Shown one piece after another: positions 27,741 through 37,798 of a stretch of 64,000 nt of DNA. This DNA is from Thalassobius sp. Cn5-15. GTDB taxonomy: Bacteria; Pseudomonadota; Alphaproteobacteria; Rhodobacterales; Rhodobacteraceae. The notes beneath the pieces are model-generated. The model searched no databases. It had not been told where the DNA came from and saw only the letters and a list, made by a program, of their open reading frames with translations. The DNA is taken from contig NZ_JAKRGF010000004.1 of assembly GCF_022347685.1 (NCBI RefSeq), forward strand, positions 186,001 to 250,000, given 5' to 3'. The stretch's first letter is position 1. Each line of letters opens with the position of its first letter. The translations under genes and the position numbers were made by a program.

Positions 27741-28613
27741 ATGACGCAACAACCGGAAACTATTGCCGAACGCCTACAGGGTGCTTTTGACAGTCTGACA
27801 CGGGCGGAACGCCAGCTGGCAGATTCGCTGTTGCAGAACTATCCGGTCTCGGGCCTTGCCTCGATCACACAGGTGGCCAAGGCGGCGGAGGTGTCGACGC
27901 CAACTGTTGTTCGGATGGTGCAGAAACTGGGCTTCTCCGGCTTTCCTGATTTCCAGAACGCCCTTCGGCGCGAGCTGGAGGCGCAAATCTCTGACCCGAT
28001 CAGCAAGCATGATACCTGGGTCGAAAGTGCGCCGGATGCGCATATCCTCAACCGCTTTACCGATGCGGTGATGGGCAACATCCGCCAGACCTTGACGCAG
28101 ATTGATCCGGCGCAGTTTGATCGCGCCTGCGAAATGCTGGCGGAAACGGATCATTCGGTGATGGTTGTGGGCGGGCGGATCACTCGCGCGCTGGCGGATT
28201 ACTTCTTTATGCACATGCAGGTGGCACGGCCTGGTGTGACTCACATTCAGTCGATGTCGAACGCTTGGGTGCACTACCTGTTAGAGATCAAGCCGGGCGA
28301 CACCTTGGTGATTTTCGATGTGCGCCGGTATGAAAATTCGACCCTGCGCATGGCCAAGATGGCGCGGGAGAAGGGCGCGCGGATCATTCTGTTCACCGAT
28401 CAATGGCGCAGTCCGGTGCATGAATTTGCCGACGTGACCTTCTGTGGGCGGATCACAGTGCCGTCTGCGTGGGATTCCAGCGCTGCCCTGATGCTGATTG
28501 TCGAAGCGATGATTGCGGAGGTGCAGGAACAGACGTGGGATATCACCCGCCAACGGATGGAAGAGCTGGAAGGCATGTTCGACCGAACCCGCTTCTTCCG
28601 CAAATTTACCTAA
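27741..28613 (+). CDS. MurR/RpiR family transcriptional regulator
   Basis: 290 residues from ATG at 27741, which has GAGGGGGG about 7 nt upstream; an in-frame ATG at 27717 is weaker. The N-terminal HTH_6 domain (about 1-80) includes LASITQVAKAAEVSTPTVVRMVQKLGFSGFPDFQ. Residues about 120-260 form a SIS sugar-isomerase-like effector domain (VMVVGGRITRALADYFFMHM, GDTLVIFDVRRYENSTLRMAKMA). Such proteins sense a phosphorylated or otherwise modified metabolite. It is divergent from the TRAP/dehydrogenase operon and is its likely local regulator. Confidence 0.92.
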   Translation: MTQQPETIAERLQGAFDSLTRAERQLADSLLQNYPVSGLASITQVAKAAEVSTPTVVRMVQKLGFSGFPDFQNALRRELEAQISDPISKHDTWVESAPDAHILNRFTDAVMGNIRQTLTQIDPAQFDRACEMLAETDHSVMVVGGRITRALADYFFMHMQVARPGVTHIQSMSNAWVHYLLEIKPGDTLVIFDVRRYENSTLRMAKMAREKGARIILFTDQWRSPVHEFADVTFCGRITVPSAWDSSAALMLIVEAMIAEVQEQTWDITRQRMEELEGMFDRTRFFRKFT

Positions 28614-28619
28614 GGCCAA

Positions 28620-29627
28620 TTACCGCCGCGCCATCATTGCCAGCCGGATCAAGGACCGTTCGACCAGCGCCATCGCAGGGGCGTTTTGGCCGGCGGAACG
28701 CAGTTGCAAATCAGTATCTAACAGCAGGGTTAGTGCCGCTTGCAGCTTGACCGGGCCCCACGTGCGGGCCTGTTTCTGACTGCGTTCTTTTTGCTTGAAT
28801 GAGCCGGGAATAAAGATGCGCCCGCCGTCATTGGCCGCGATATTGAATAGGGTCCTGAAATGGCGCGTGGTGCCGATGCACAGCGACACAGCGTTCACCC
28901 CCTGTGCTTTCAGCTTTTCCAGAATCGGGCCGATTTGGTCCGATCGTCCTTCGGCCACGACGTTCAAAATATCGTCCAGCGCCGCTTCAATCGTGGCAGG
29001 CGCGCAGGCGGTGACGTCTTCGGGGGTGACGGGCGTGGCGTCATTCAGTTTGTACAGCGCCAGCTTTTCCATCGTTTGACGGAAATCACCGGGCGACAGG
29101 TCTTTGCCCAGATCCATCAGGTCGGTCATCGCGGCGGTATCGACGTTTTTTACGCCGCTGCGCGCCAGCTCTGCCTCGATATCTTCGCGACTGGGAGGAT
29201 CATCGTAGAGGCCGACGGCATAGGCGTTTGGATGGGCCTCAAACAGTTTGCGCAGCTTTGACGTGGGTTTCAGCGCACCGCCGGTGACGATGACCTGCGC
29301 ATCGCCTGCTGCCCAATCGACCATCGCGTTGGTGATCGCGGGTGTGGCGCTGTCGTTGGCATCCTCAACAAACACCACACGCGGGCCGGGGAAGAAGCTG
29401 ACCGCCTTGATCGCATCCAGAAGCTGCGCCGGATCCTTGCGCAGCGATGCGCCTGACATGCGGGTCAGGCGCATTTCCTCTTCGCCGTTTGGGCCGATGA
29501 GGGCGGCGATCACCTCTTGCCGTTTGAGCGCTGCGCGCATCGCATCCGCTGAATAGATCAACAGGCCAGCGCGGTCTGCCTCTGGTTTGCGGAAGTATTT
29601 GTTGGCGTCGCGCGGGGACAGTTTCAT
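28620..29627 (-). CDS. holA: DNA polymerase III subunit delta
   Basis: 335 residues. The N-terminus MKLSPRDANKYFRKP and the ALIGPNGEEEMRLTRMSGASLRKDP region match alphaproteobacterial HolA, followed by FPGPRVVFVEDANDS and a C-terminal helical collar (SFKQKERSQKQARTWGPVKLQAALTLLLDTDLQLRS). The subunit opens the beta clamp within the clamp loader. It lies 4 nt after lptE, completing the leuS-lptE-holA order that is common in this group. Its 3' end is 6 nt from the convergent rpiR gene. Confidence 0.92.
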   Translation of the reverse strand: MKLSPRDANKYFRKPEADRAGLLIYSADAMRAALKRQEVIAALIGPNGEEEMRLTRMSGASLRKDPAQLLDAIKAVSFFPGPRVVFVEDANDSATPAITNAMVDWAAGDAQVIVTGGALKPTSKLRKLFEAHPNAYAVGLYDDPPSREDIEAELARSGVKNVDTAAMTDLMDLGKDLSPGDFRQTMEKLALYKLNDATPVTPEDVTACAPATIEAALDDILNVVAEGRSDQIGPILEKLKAQGVNAVSLCIGTTRHFRTLFNIAANDGGRIFIPGSFKQKERSQKQARTWGPVKLQAALTLLLDTDLQLRSAGQNAPAMALVERSLIRLAMMARR

Positions 29628-29631
29628 CGGG

Positions 29632-30123
29632 TCACTGCACCAGGTCGGCTGATTTGGCGAACAGATGTGCGACGATCTGATCCCCCAGAATCACCATTAG
29701 ACGAGCGCGCGCATCTTCATTCGCGGCGCGGGTGGCCACGGTGGTGCCGGTGGCGGAAAAACCGGTGAATTGTGTGGCGCTGCCACTGATCAGAACGGTT
29801 TCGCTGCTGGCATCAGTCACACGGTAGCGCACTTCGCCAATCAGGTTGAACCGTGCGGTGGTGTTGGTTTCTGTCACCGCAATCCGTCGTTGATCCACCG
29901 TCAGATCATAGCTGAGGCGATAGCGACCTGCTGTGGTATATCCCAGCCGCTGTTCCAGATGACGTACCAGCAATTGTTCGTCACGGCTGCTGGGGTCGGC
30001 AAAGGCGATCTGCCCCTCCAGATCCGAGGCCGCGCCGTCCGGTGCATAGACCGGGGTGAAGCCGCAGCCCATCAAGGCCACGGCACATGTCATCATCATC
30101 AGATGGCGTTTAGACAACCACAT
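29632..30123 (-). CDS. lptE: LPS assembly lipoprotein LptE
   Basis: 163 residues. A lipoprotein signal ends in ALMGC (Cys about 20) and is followed by [10 protein letters not shown], the conserved start of mature Lpt[31 protein letters not shown] is also typical. LptE plugs the LptD barrel in the outer membrane and helps to place lipopolysaccharide on the surface. The start overlaps the leuS stop by 14 nt. Size is normal for the family. Confidence 0.9.
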   Translation of the reverse strand: MWLSKRHLMMMTCAVALMGCGFTPVYAPDGAASDLEGQIAFADPSSRDEQLLVRHLEQRLGYTTAGRYRLSYDLTVDQRRIAVTETNTTARFNLIGEVRYRVTDASSETVLISGSATQFTGFSATGTTVATRAANEDARARLMVILGDQIVAHLFAKSADLVQ

Positions 30124-32656
30124 TCACGATACGTCCCGGAACCACGATCAGCTTTTTCGGTTGCCCCCCGTCGAGGGCCTTGACCACAGCTTCTTGCGCG
30201 AGGACGAGGTTTTCAACCTCTTCCTTTGCCATATCCTTGGACACGCTGATTTCCGCCCGACGTTTGCCGTTGATCTGGATCGGCATTGTGACGGTGTCAT
30301 CGACCAGCATTTTCTCATCTGCAACCGGCCATGCGGCCGCAGCGATCAGACCTTCGCCGCCCAGCACCTGCCAGCATTCTTCGGCCAAATGCGGTGTCAT
30401 CGGCGACATCAGCTGTGCCAGCACCTTGGCGGCCTGACGTTTGGCGCCAGCACCCGCCTTGGATTTCGACAGGGTGTTGGTGAAACCATACAGCTTCGCG
30501 ATGGACGCATTGAAGCCAAAGCTGTCAACGCCGCCAGTTACCTCTTGGATGGCTTTGTGCATGGCACGCAGCAGCGCTTCATCTTCTGTGGCATTGTCGG
30601 CAACATCAGAGGCGGCGATTTCCGCACAGATGCGATAGACGCGGCCCAGATGTTTATGCGCGGCCTCGGCGCCGGACGCGGTCCATTCGACGTCACGTTC
30701 GGGCGGGCTGTCGGACAGGACAAACCAACGGGCGGTATCGGCACCGTATTGGTCGATTATCTGCACTGGATCCACCACGTTGTTTTTTGATTTCGACATC
30801 TTGGCCGACGGCACGATGGTTACTTCGCGCCCGTCCTGCAGGAAGCCTTTGCCGTCGCGCAGTTCGACCTCTTCGGGGTAGTGATAGACCGGACGGCCAT
30901 CCTTGCCCTCGGTTTGGTAGATCGCGTGGGTCACCATGCCCTGCGTGAACAGCGCGTTGAACGGCTCTTTCGATTTCTCCGGCAGGTGGCCGCAGATGTT
31001 CATCGCGCGGGCAAAGAAGCGCGAGTAGAGCAGGTGCAAAATCGCGTGTTCAATGCCGCCGATGTACTGATCGACGTTCATCCAATATTCCGCCTCGGCC
31101 TGATCGGTCGGGGTGTCTGCCCGGGGTGCGGTGAAGCGGGCGAAATACCATGAGCTGTCGACGAAGGTGTCCATGGTATCGGTTTCGCGCTGCGCCGGCT
31201 TGCCACAGTTCGGGCAGGTGCAATTGCGCCATGACGGGTGACGGTCCAGCGGGTTGCCAGGGATGTCAAAGCTGACGTCCTCTGGCAATTCAACTGGCAG
31301 GTTTTCCTTTTTCTCGGGTACCACGCCGCAGTCCTCACAGTGGACAACCGGAATCGGGCAGCCCCAGTAGCGCTGGCGGCTAAGGCCCCAATCACGCAGG
31401 CGGAATTTGGTAACGCCTTCGCCAAAACCAGCCGCTTCGCAGTGATCTACGGCGGTGTTTACGCCCTCTTCACCGGTTTGCACCTCAGCACCTGCATAGC
31501 CTTTGATGTAGCGAACCTTCTCGGCCTTGGTCGGAACATAGGCTTTGCCCGCTTCTGCCTGACCTTCGACTGGTTCAAACACTGGAATGATCGGCAGGTC
31601 GTATTTGGTGGCAAACTCGTAGTCGCGTTCATCATGGGCCGGGCAGGCAAAGACCGCGCCGGTGCCGTAGTCCATCAAGATGAAGTTCGCGATCCACACC
31701 GGCAGCTCCCAATTTGGGTCCAGTGGGTGTTTTACGGTCAGGCCAGTGTCAAAGCCCAGCTTGTCGGCCTTTTCAATCGCTTCGGCGGTGGTGCCACCTT
31801 TGCGCGCCTCAGCACAGAAGACGGCGACATCTTCGCGCTCTGCCTCTAGCTGTTTGGCCAGCGGGTGATCGGGGGAGATGCCGACGAAGGACGCGCCCAT
31901 CAGCGTGTCGGGGCGGGTGGTGTAAACCTCAATCTTCTCGCCGCCATCAGTGCGTTCAAAGCCGAACTGCAGACCGCGCGATTTGCCGATCCAGTTTTCC
32001 TGCATCAGGCGCACCTTGGCAGGCCAATTGTCCAGGCCTGACAGACCGCCGAGCAATTCGTCAGAGAATTCCGAGATCTTGAAGAACCACTGGGTCAGTT
32101 CACGACGTTCCACCTCGGCGCCGGACCGCCAGCCTTTGCCGTCGATCACCTGTTCGTTGGCCAGAACGGTCATATCGACCGGATCCCAGTTCACAACCGC
32201 GTTCTTACGGTAAACCAGACCCTTTTCGATGAAGTCGATGAACATCGACTGCTGCTGGCCATAGTATTCGGGATCGCAGGTGGCAAACATGCGCGACCAG
32301 TCCAGACCAAAGCCCAGCGGTTTCATCTGGTTCACCATCGTGTCGATGTTGTCATAGGTCCAGGTTTTTGGGTGACCGCCCGATGCCATTGCGGCGTTTT
32401 CGGCAGGCATCCCAAAGGCGTCAAAACCCATCGGGTGCAGCACGTTGTGGCCCGTGGCGATTTTGTAGCGCGCGATCACGTCGCCCATCGTGTAGTTGCG
32501 CACGTGACCGATGTGGATGCGTCCTGACGGGTATGGGAACATCTCTAGCACGTAGTATTTGGGTTTGTCGTCGCTGCGGACGGCCTTGAAGATGTCGGCC
32601 TTGTCCCAGGCTTCCTGCCACTTGCCTTCGATTTCGGCTGCTACATAGCGGGTCAT
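30110..32656 (-). CDS. leuS: Leucyl-tRNA synthetase
   Basis: 848 residues, the normal length. The class I signatures are intact: the HIGH box in [14 protein letters not shown] near residue 45 and KMSKS in [14 protein letters not shown] near residue 620. The CP1 editing domain (about 220-420) includes [23 protein letters not shown], and a Zn-type insertion has CEDCGVVP with CTCPNCGKP. It charges tRNA-Leu in the cytosol and is the first gene of the leuS-lptE-holA operon. Confidence 0.97.
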   Translation of the reverse strand: MTRYVAAEIEGKWQEAWDKADIFKAVRSDDKPKYYVLEMFPYPSGRIHIGHVRNYTMGDVIARYKIATGHNVLHPMGFDAFGMPAENAAMASGGHPKTWTYDNIDTMVNQMKPLGFGLDWSRMFATCDPEYYGQQQSMFIDFIEKGLVYRKNAVVNWDPVDMTVLANEQVIDGKGWRSGAEVERRELTQWFFKISEFSDELLGGLSGLDNWPAKVRLMQENWIGKSRGLQFGFERTDGGEKIEVYTTRPDTLMGASFVGISPDHPLAKQLEAEREDVAVFCAEARKGGTTAEAIEKADKLGFDTGLTVKHPLDPNWELPVWIANFILMDYGTGAVFACPAHDERDYEFATKYDLPIIPVFEPVEGQAEAGKAYVPTKAEKVRYIKGYAGAEVQTGEEGVNTAVDHCEAAGFGEGVTKFRLRDWGLSRQRYWGCPIPVVHCEDCGVVPEKKENLPVELPEDVSFDIPGNPLDRHPSWRNCTCPNCGKPAQRETDTMDTFVDSSWYFARFTAPRADTPTDQAEAEYWMNVDQYIGGIEHAILHLLYSRFFARAMNICGHLPEKSKEPFNALFTQGMVTHAIYQTEGKDGRPVYHYPEEVELRDGKGFLQDGREVTIVPSAKMSKSKNNVVDPVQIIDQYGADTARWFVLSDSPPERDVEWTASGAEAAHKHLGRVYRICAEIAASDVADNATEDEALLRAMHKAIQEVTGGVDSFGFNASIAKLYGFTNTLSKSKAGAGAKRQAAKVLAQLMSPMTPHLAEECWQVLGGEGLIAAAAWPVADEKMLVDDTVTMPIQINGKRRAEISVSKDMAKEEVENLVLAQEAVVKALDGGQPKKLIVVPGRIVNVVV

Positions 32657-32846
32657 GTCGCGCGGACCTTTCCTGGCGTTTTATAACTGTATCGCAGGGG
32701 TGATAGGGGGCTGCGACGCATTGGTCCAGTGTCTCCTCGCAAACCTGCGCGCAAAAATGCCATGTTGCTGCGTGGAAACGGGACCTGCGTTATAGCCTCA
32801 TCGTCAATGCGCGTTATAAGGGAGGTGTGGTTAGCCAAGGCGCGTT

Positions 32847-34106
32847 ATGAAGATCCTCTTTATCCATCAAAATTTCCCCGGACAATATAAACACCTTGCC
32901 CCTGCGCTGGCCGCAGCGGGTCATCAGTGCGTGGCGCTGACTCTTAGGGTGAAGGAGCCGACCACATGGCAGGGTGTGCGGGTGCTGCCCTACAGTATCC
33001 AGCGCAAGCAGGGCGGCGGCACCCATCCGTGGCTGTTGGATTTCGACACCAAGGTTATTCGTGGTGAGGCTTGTTTTAATGCCGCGCTGAAATTGCGGGA
33101 GGCTGGATTTCAGCCTGATGTGATCATTGGCCACCACGGTTGGGGTGAAACAATGTTTTTGCGCGACGTCTGGCCGACCGCGCGAATCGGTCTGTACTGT
33201 GAGCTGTATCATCGCAGCGATGACCAGCATTTGGGTTTCGATCCCGAATTTCAGCCCAAGGTGCCAGTGGCGGAATCTTTGCGCATCCGGCTGAAAAATA
33301 TCAACAATATGGTGCATTTTCCGGTTGCTGACGCGGGTATCAGTCCGACGTATTTTCAGGCCGATACATTCCCCGAAGAATGGCGTCGCAAGATTGATGT
33401 GATTCACGATGGGATCGACACCACTGCGATGACGGCGAATCCTGATGTGCGTTTCGCCTTGCCCGACGGATCAGAGGTCACGCGTCAGGATGAGGTTATC
33501 ACCTTTGTGAACCGAAATCTGGAACCCTACCGCGGCTATCACATCTTTATGCGCGCGCTGCCGCGTCTGCTGAAGGAACGTCCGAACGCGCAGGTGTTGA
33601 TCGTTGGTGGGGATGAGGTCAGCTATGGCGCGCGACCGCCCAAAGGACAAACGTGGAAACAGATATTCATCGATGAGGTGCGTGGTCAGATTCCCACGGC
33701 CAACTGGAATCGCGTACATTTTCTGGGCAAGATTCCCTACGATCAGTTCACCAGGCTGTTGCAGGTTAGCCGTGTGCACCTTTATCTGACCTATCCCTTT
33801 GTGCTCAGCTGGTCTCTGTTTGAAGCCATGAGTGCCGAGGCTGCGATTGTTGCCAGCGATACGGGCCCCCTGAAAGAAGCGATTCGCCATGGCGAGAACG
33901 GGTTGCTGGTTGATTTCTTTGATGGTGATGCGCTGGTTTCTGAATGTTGCCGCCTGCTGGAAGATGTGGACATGCGCCGCGCCTTTGGTCAGGCAGCCCG
34001 CCAGCACATCGTGCAGAATTATGATTTGCAGACCCACTGCCTGCCGCGCCAATTGGAATGGGTGAATCACCTTGCATCGCTGACGCCGCAACCAGTGAAA
34101 GACTGA
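32847..34106 (+). CDS. Glycosyltransferase family 4
   Basis: 419 residues with a GT-B fold. The N-terminus MKILFIHQNFPGQYKHLAPALAAAGHQ, FVNRNLEPYRGYHIFMRALPRLL at the start of the C-terminal domain, and LTYPFVLSWSLFEAMSAEAAIVASDTGPLKE with the expected EX7E-type donor site are visible. No signal peptide is seen. It is monocistronic, bounded by the divergent leuS operon and a bidirectional-looking terminator at 34143-34167, and is far from the glycan locus. Acceptor and product are unknown. Confidence 0.88.
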   Translation: MKILFIHQNFPGQYKHLAPALAAAGHQCVALTLRVKEPTTWQGVRVLPYSIQRKQGGGTHPWLLDFDTKVIRGEACFNAALKLREAGFQPDVIIGHHGWGETMFLRDVWPTARIGLYCELYHRSDDQHLGFDPEFQPKVPVAESLRIRLKNINNMVHFPVADAGISPTYFQADTFPEEWRRKIDVIHDGIDTTAMTANPDVRFALPDGSEVTRQDEVITFVNRNLEPYRGYHIFMRALPRLLKERPNAQVLIVGGDEVSYGARPPKGQTWKQIFIDEVRGQIPTANWNRVHFLGKIPYDQFTRLLQVSRVHLYLTYPFVLSWSLFEAMSAEAAIVASDTGPLKEAIRHGENGLLVDFFDGDALVSECCRLLEDVDMRRAFGQAARQHIVQNYDLQTHCLPRQLEWVNHLASLTPQPVKD

Positions 34107-34142
34107 GTCGACTGACGTTGCCTGCCTGCTGTTAAAATTAAA

Positions 34143-34167
34143 AAAGGCGCCCGTGTGAGGCGCCTTT
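34143..34167. terminator. Bidirectional intrinsic terminator
   Basis: AAAGGCGCC and GGCGCCTTT form a perfect 9-bp stem with a 7-nt loop, with A-rich sequence on the left and T-rich on the right. It lies between the convergent GT4 and DUF3576 genes and can serve both. Confidence 0.85.
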
Positions 34168-34191
34168 GTGATTCTTTGATGCCGGAGTGGC

Positions 34192-34662
34192 TTATAGGCG
34201 GCCATCTTCGATGCGCAGCTGACGTGCGCGGGACAGAATCGCGTCCTCAATCGCGCGCTGGGTGCTGGCTGAGACGGGTTTGCCATCGCGACCCTGCAGC
34301 GTCACGATCAGCGATCGTGCTGCCAGTGCCGGATCTTTTACATAAACAGTGGCACGATAGGCGCGATTGCCGCCGGGTGGGGTTCCGTAGCCTTTGACGA
34401 TCACACCAGTGAAGGGATCAATCGATTCGACGGGCATAAAGTTCAAAACTTCCAGCGAGGCGTTCCAGATGTATCGGTTCACCGACACATTTACGTCCTG
34501 ATCCTGATTGTTGAAAATATCCCAGATCGTTTCACGACGTTCTTCGGTGGTTTGCGCCTGTGCCTCGGGCGAAAGGGCCGCCGGCTGGACCAAACCACAG
34601 GCGCTGACAGCAATCAGTGCAGCAGCAGAAACCCCAAGTTTGATGCGGTTTTGAACGGTCAT
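34192..34662 (-). CDS. DUF3576 domain-containing lipoprotein
   Basis: 156 residues from ATG at 34662 (GGGGT about 7 nt upstream); a second ATG two codons earlier is possible. The signal ends with a lipobox, AVSAC, followed by GLVQPAAL. The conserved DUF3576 core includes ETIWDIFNNQDQDVNVSVNRYIWNASLEVLNFMPVESIDPFTGVI and ends with a DIT-like helix (AIEDAILSRARQLRI). The family is widespread in alphaproteobacteria and found next to leuS/lptE-type genes; its function is unknown but an outer-membrane or periplasmic place is likely. Confidence 0.85.
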   Translation of the reverse strand: MTVQNRIKLGVSAAALIAVSACGLVQPAALSPEAQAQTTEERRETIWDIFNNQDQDVNVSVNRYIWNASLEVLNFMPVESIDPFTGVIVKGYGTPPGGNRAYRATVYVKDPALAARSLIVTLQGRDGKPVSASTQRAIEDAILSRARQLRIEDGRL

Positions 34663-34963
34663 AAGCATACCCCAGCTTGCTAATTTCCATTCGTCCTACC
34701 GAAGGGCGCCTTTAGGGGCAAGGCTTTAGTCATGTGCACAGTATATATAAGGCGACTGTCGGCAGGGACTTGCCATTCGGCTTATCCTGGGCGGTAGATC
34801 TGTGGCTGAAACAGGTGTGGCAAAGCTGCACCATCCGGGGGACAGATTTGCAACGCCCCCCTCGCGCCGCTTGCAAACGCCCCCCGAAAAGAGCGAAAGA
34901 ACGGCCATGCCCAAACGGACAAACCGTTATGGGGCGCTTGATTGGAAATTCGAGGGAAAAACC

Positions 34964-35788
34964 ATGAAAAAGATTCTCTTCGCGACCACCGCACTGGTAG
35001 CAACCGCTGGTGTAGCTGCAGCTGAAATCAGCTTCAGCGGCTCCGCAAACTTCGGCGCAACCTACGACGGCGACAACACCGCCATCGAAAACGAAATCGA
35101 CTTCAACATTGAAGGCACCGGCGAAACTGACGGTGGCGTATCCTTCGGTGCATCGCTGGACATCGACGGCGGCTTCGACACCGAAGAAGCTACTCAAGAC
35201 AGCCAAGCTGAAGTTTCCTCCCCTGAAGTATTCGTTTCGGTTGCCGGCCTGACCGTAACCGTTGGTTCTTCGGACGCAGCAAACGACAACGAAGGTCTGT
35301 CGGACATCGGTTTCGACGGTCTGGGTGTTGACGACGTTGCAGAAATCTCCGGCAACGGTTCCACTTCCGTTCTGGTTGAGTACTCGCTGGGCGACATCGC
35401 AGTATCCGCATCGGTTGAAACTGGCTCCGTAGCTGGCGACGACTGGGCACTGGGCGCAACCGGTTCCTTCGGCGACATCTCCTTTGCAGCTGGCTACGGC
35501 GAAGCTGACAAAGAAGACGAGTACAACCTGTACGTAGGTTACTCGATGGGTGCGATCGCAGTTGGCGTTCAGTACTCCGAAACCGACGACAACACCGGTT
35601 ACGGCCTGCAAGCTTCGTACACTCAAGGTGACCTGACCGTAACCGGTCTGTTCGCTTCGAACGATAACGACGACGCATACGGCATCGGCGCATCCTACTC
35701 GCTGGGTGGCGGCGCAGCTGTTGCTGGCGGTATCGCCGAAGTTGCAGACGAGACCGTTGCAGAACTGGGCATGACCTTCTCGTTCTAA
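34964..35788 (+). CDS. Outer-membrane porin (Rhodobacter capsulatus-type)
   Basis: 274 residues from ATG at 34964, preceded by GAGGG. The frame remains open further upstream to 34802, but that part lacks a signal. A 20-residue signal peptide (MKKILFATTALVATAGVAAA) is followed by EISFSGSANFGATYDG and many short amphipathic strands. The protein is very acidic and ends with Phe (GMTFSF), as outer-membrane barrel proteins require for assembly. Codon use is strongly biased, as expected for a very abundant protein, which also creates long spurious antisense frames. A strong terminator follows. Confidence 0.92.
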   Translation: MKKILFATTALVATAGVAAAEISFSGSANFGATYDGDNTAIENEIDFNIEGTGETDGGVSFGASLDIDGGFDTEEATQDSQAEVSSPEVFVSVAGLTVTVGSSDAANDNEGLSDIGFDGLGVDDVAEISGNGSTSVLVEYSLGDIAVSASVETGSVAGDDWALGATGSFGDISFAAGYGEADKEDEYNLYVGYSMGAIAVGVQYSETDDNTGYGLQASYTQGDLTVTGLFASNDNDDAYGIGASYSLGGGAAVAGGIAEVADETVAELGMTFSF

Positions 35789-35798
35789 TTCAGAACGA

Positions 35799-35850
35799 CT
35801 TAGGACTACCTAAGAGAGGGGCAGGCGTTTCGCCTGTCCCTTTTCTTTTG
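35799..35850 (+). terminator. Porin terminator (two adjacent hairpins)
   Basis: First CTTAGG/CCTAAG with a 4-nt loop (35799-35814), then a longer stem GGGGCAGGCG/CGCCTGTCCC with the tract TTTTCTTTT directly after it. The second is a classic intrinsic terminator, fitting a highly expressed gene. Confidence 0.85.
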
Positions 35851-35961
35851 CGCATATCGTCCTTGTGATGCGCCATGGCCCCCTGACCTTTGCGGTCTGG
35901 GGTTTTCTTTTTCCTGAGGTTGGTGTTTTCTCCGCCGCGACGACAGCACCGGAGGCCGCCC

Positions 35962-36615
35962 ATGTCCCTAACCGAAATCACCGCGCGCCTGCGCAAAGCC
36001 GAAGAACAGGCCGGTCGCGCCATTGGCAGCACACAGCTGATCGCTGTCAGCAAAGTGCAACCGAACGAGCGGGTGGAGGCTGTGCTGTCCGAAGGTCACC
36101 GTCTGTTCGGCGAAAACAAGGTGCAGGAAGCGGCGGGCAAATGGCCTGATTTCCGCGAACAGTTTGACGGTGTGAACGTGCATCTGATCGGCCCGCTGCA
36201 GACCAACAAGGCCCGTCAGGCGATGCAGCTGTTCGAGGCGATCCATTCCGTTGATCGCCCGAAACTGGCTCATACGCTGGCCCGTCTGGCGCAGGAACTG
36301 GGCCATTGCCCCGATCTATTTGTTCAGGTGAACACCGGTGCCGAGGATCAGAAGGCTGGCGTTTTGCCGTCCGAAGCGGACGCCTTTATCGCTGAATGCC
36401 GTAGTCTGGACCTGCCAGTGCAGGGCCTAATGTGCATCCCGCCGGTGGAGGAGGAGGCATCTCTGCACTTCACTTTGTTGGCCAAGATCGCCGCACGCAA
36501 TGATCTGACCGGCCTGTCGATGGGGATGAGCAGCGATTTTGAGAAGGCGGTTAGTTTTGGCGCCACTCATGTGCGTGTTGGTTCCGCCATTTTTGGGGCC
36601 CGTGATTACGGCTAA
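35962..36615 (+). CDS. YggS family pyridoxal-phosphate homeostasis protein
   Basis: 217 residues from ATG at 35962, with GGAGG 8 nt upstream. The PLP lysine is K31 in LIAVSKVQP. ALGENKVQEA-like (LFGENKVQEAAGKWPD), HLIGPLQTNKARQA, VQVNTGAEDQKAGV, GLMCIPP and LSMGMSSDFEKAVSFGATHVRVGSAIFG are all hallmarks of the PLPBP family. It has no fold-type II/III enzyme domain beyond the single barrel; members buffer PLP and affect amino-acid metabolism. It stands alone between the porin and a convergent CoA-transferase gene. Confidence 0.94.
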   Translation: MSLTEITARLRKAEEQAGRAIGSTQLIAVSKVQPNERVEAVLSEGHRLFGENKVQEAAGKWPDFREQFDGVNVHLIGPLQTNKARQAMQLFEAIHSVDRPKLAHTLARLAQELGHCPDLFVQVNTGAEDQKAGVLPSEADAFIAECRSLDLPVQGLMCIPPVEEEASLHFTLLAKIAARNDLTGLSMGMSSDFEKAVSFGATHVRVGSAIFGARDYG

Positions 36616-36628
36616 GGCCTGAACGAAC

Positions 36629-36658
36629 ATCGCCCCGACACAGGGTCGGGGCGATTGT
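36629..36658. terminator. Intrinsic terminator between convergent genes
   Basis: ATCGCCCCGAC (36629-36639) pairs with GTCGGGGCGAT (36645-36655) over 11 bp around a 5-nt loop; TGTTT follows on the plus strand. It lies 13 nt after the YggS stop and 4 nt from the end of the CoA-transferase gene. Confidence 0.85.
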
Positions 36659-37798
36659 TTAGCTTTCGTTATGTTCACCCAGCTTGGGTGAGGCGCGATT
36701 CAGTTTCAGCTCCGCATCAGAGAAGGTGAAGGGCGCGCGCACACCGGGAATACCGTCCAGCTCCACCTTCATCCCGCGTGCTTTGACCTGCGGGTCTTCA
36801 AACACCTCGGACATGTCATTGATCGGACCTGCGGGAATGCCCTCTGCTTCACACCCGGACAGCAGCTCTGCCTTGCTGCGTTTGTGCGTTTCGGCCATCA
36901 AGAGGTCGATCATCCGATCCCGATTGGCGATCCTGTCGGCGTTTTTCAGAAATTCTGGCGCTCCTGCCATCCAATCAAGGCCCAGCAGGCGGCACAGGCG
37001 TTGGTACTGCCCGTCATTGCCTGTGGCGATGATGATGTGGCCATCGGCACAGTCAAACACTTGGTAAGGTGTCAGATTCGGATGGTAGTTTCCGGTACGC
37101 CCTGGTGGGTTACCGGTGCTGAGGTAGTTCATTGCCTGATTCGCGGTGACAGAGACCGCCACATCCATCAGGGCCATATCCACATGCTGGCCCACGCCGG
37201 TCATATGCCGCTGATGCAGCGCTGCCAGAATCCCGCTGACCGCATAAACGCCGGTAAAAATGTCCGTCACTGCAACGCCTACACGCTGCGGCTGGCCATC
37301 TGGATCACCGGTGATCGACATCAGGCCGGACATGCCCTGAATGATATAGTCATAGCCCGCACGATGCGCATAAGGTCCGGTTTGACCAAAGCCGGTGATC
37401 GAACAGTAGATCAGCCGAGGGTTAATTGCCTTCAGACTGGCGTAGTCGAGGCCGTATTTCTGCAGGCCGCCAACCTTGAAGTTTTCGATCAGAATGTCTG
37501 CATCCTGCACCAATTTGCGGATCTGTTCCTGACCCTCGGGCGTGCGGAAATCAACGGTGATGGAGGATTTGCCACGGTTGCAGCTGTGAAAGTAGGAGGC
37601 AGAAGTGTCGTCGTGACCTTCGCCATCCTCGCTAGTGCGTTCGATGAACGGGGGGCCCCATTGGCGCGTGTCGTCGCCAGCGGGGCTTTCGATCTTGATC
37701 ACATCGGCGCCAAGGTCGGACAGGGTTTGACCGGCCCAAGGGCCGGCCAAGATACGGGCGAGCTCAACAACCTTGAGCCCGGCAAGTGGTGCAGTCAT
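36659..37798 (-). CDS. CaiB/BaiF family CoA-transferase (class III)
   Basis: 379 residues. The N-terminus (LAGLKVVELARILAGPWAGQTLSDLGADVIKIE) and DTRQWGPPF are the standard class III CoA-transferase start. The catalytic Asp is in ALMDVAVSVTANQAMNYL, and SITGFGQTGPYAHRAGYDYIIQGMSGLMSITG is present. Members move CoA between carboxylic acids; substrates here (for example formyl, succinyl, carnitinyl) cannot be told. It overlaps the DsbA-like gene by 1 nt (TAATG) and so is probably co-transcribed with it, although the functions are unrelated. Confidence 0.92.
   Translation of the reverse strand: MTAPLAGLKVVELARILAGPWAGQTLSDLGADVIKIESPAGDDTRQWGPPFIERTSEDGEGHDDTSASYFHSCNRGKSSITVDFRTPEGQEQIRKLVQDADILIENFKVGGLQKYGLDYASLKAINPRLIYCSITGFGQTGPYAHRAGYDYIIQGMSGLMSITGDPDGQPQRVGVAVTDIFTGVYAVSGILAALHQRHMTGVGQHVDMALMDVAVSVTANQAMNYLSTGNPPGRTGNYHPNLTPYQVFDCADGHIIIATGNDGQYQRLCRLLGLDWMAGAPEFLKNADRIANRDRMIDLLMAETHKRSKAELLSGCEAEGIPAGPINDMSEVFEDPQVKARGMKVELDGIPGVRAPFTFSDAELKLNRASPKLGEHNES

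Noticed and set aside
32653-32838. 61-codon leftward frame before leuS
   Set aside because: It overlaps the leuS start by 4 nt, which looks suggestive, but it has no motif or signal, a weak ribosome site, and probably is leader sequence.
34730-35626. Leftward open frame of 298 codons opposite the porin
   Set aside because: The porin shows signal peptide, barrel pattern and terminal Phe. Its extreme codon bias removes stops on the other strand.
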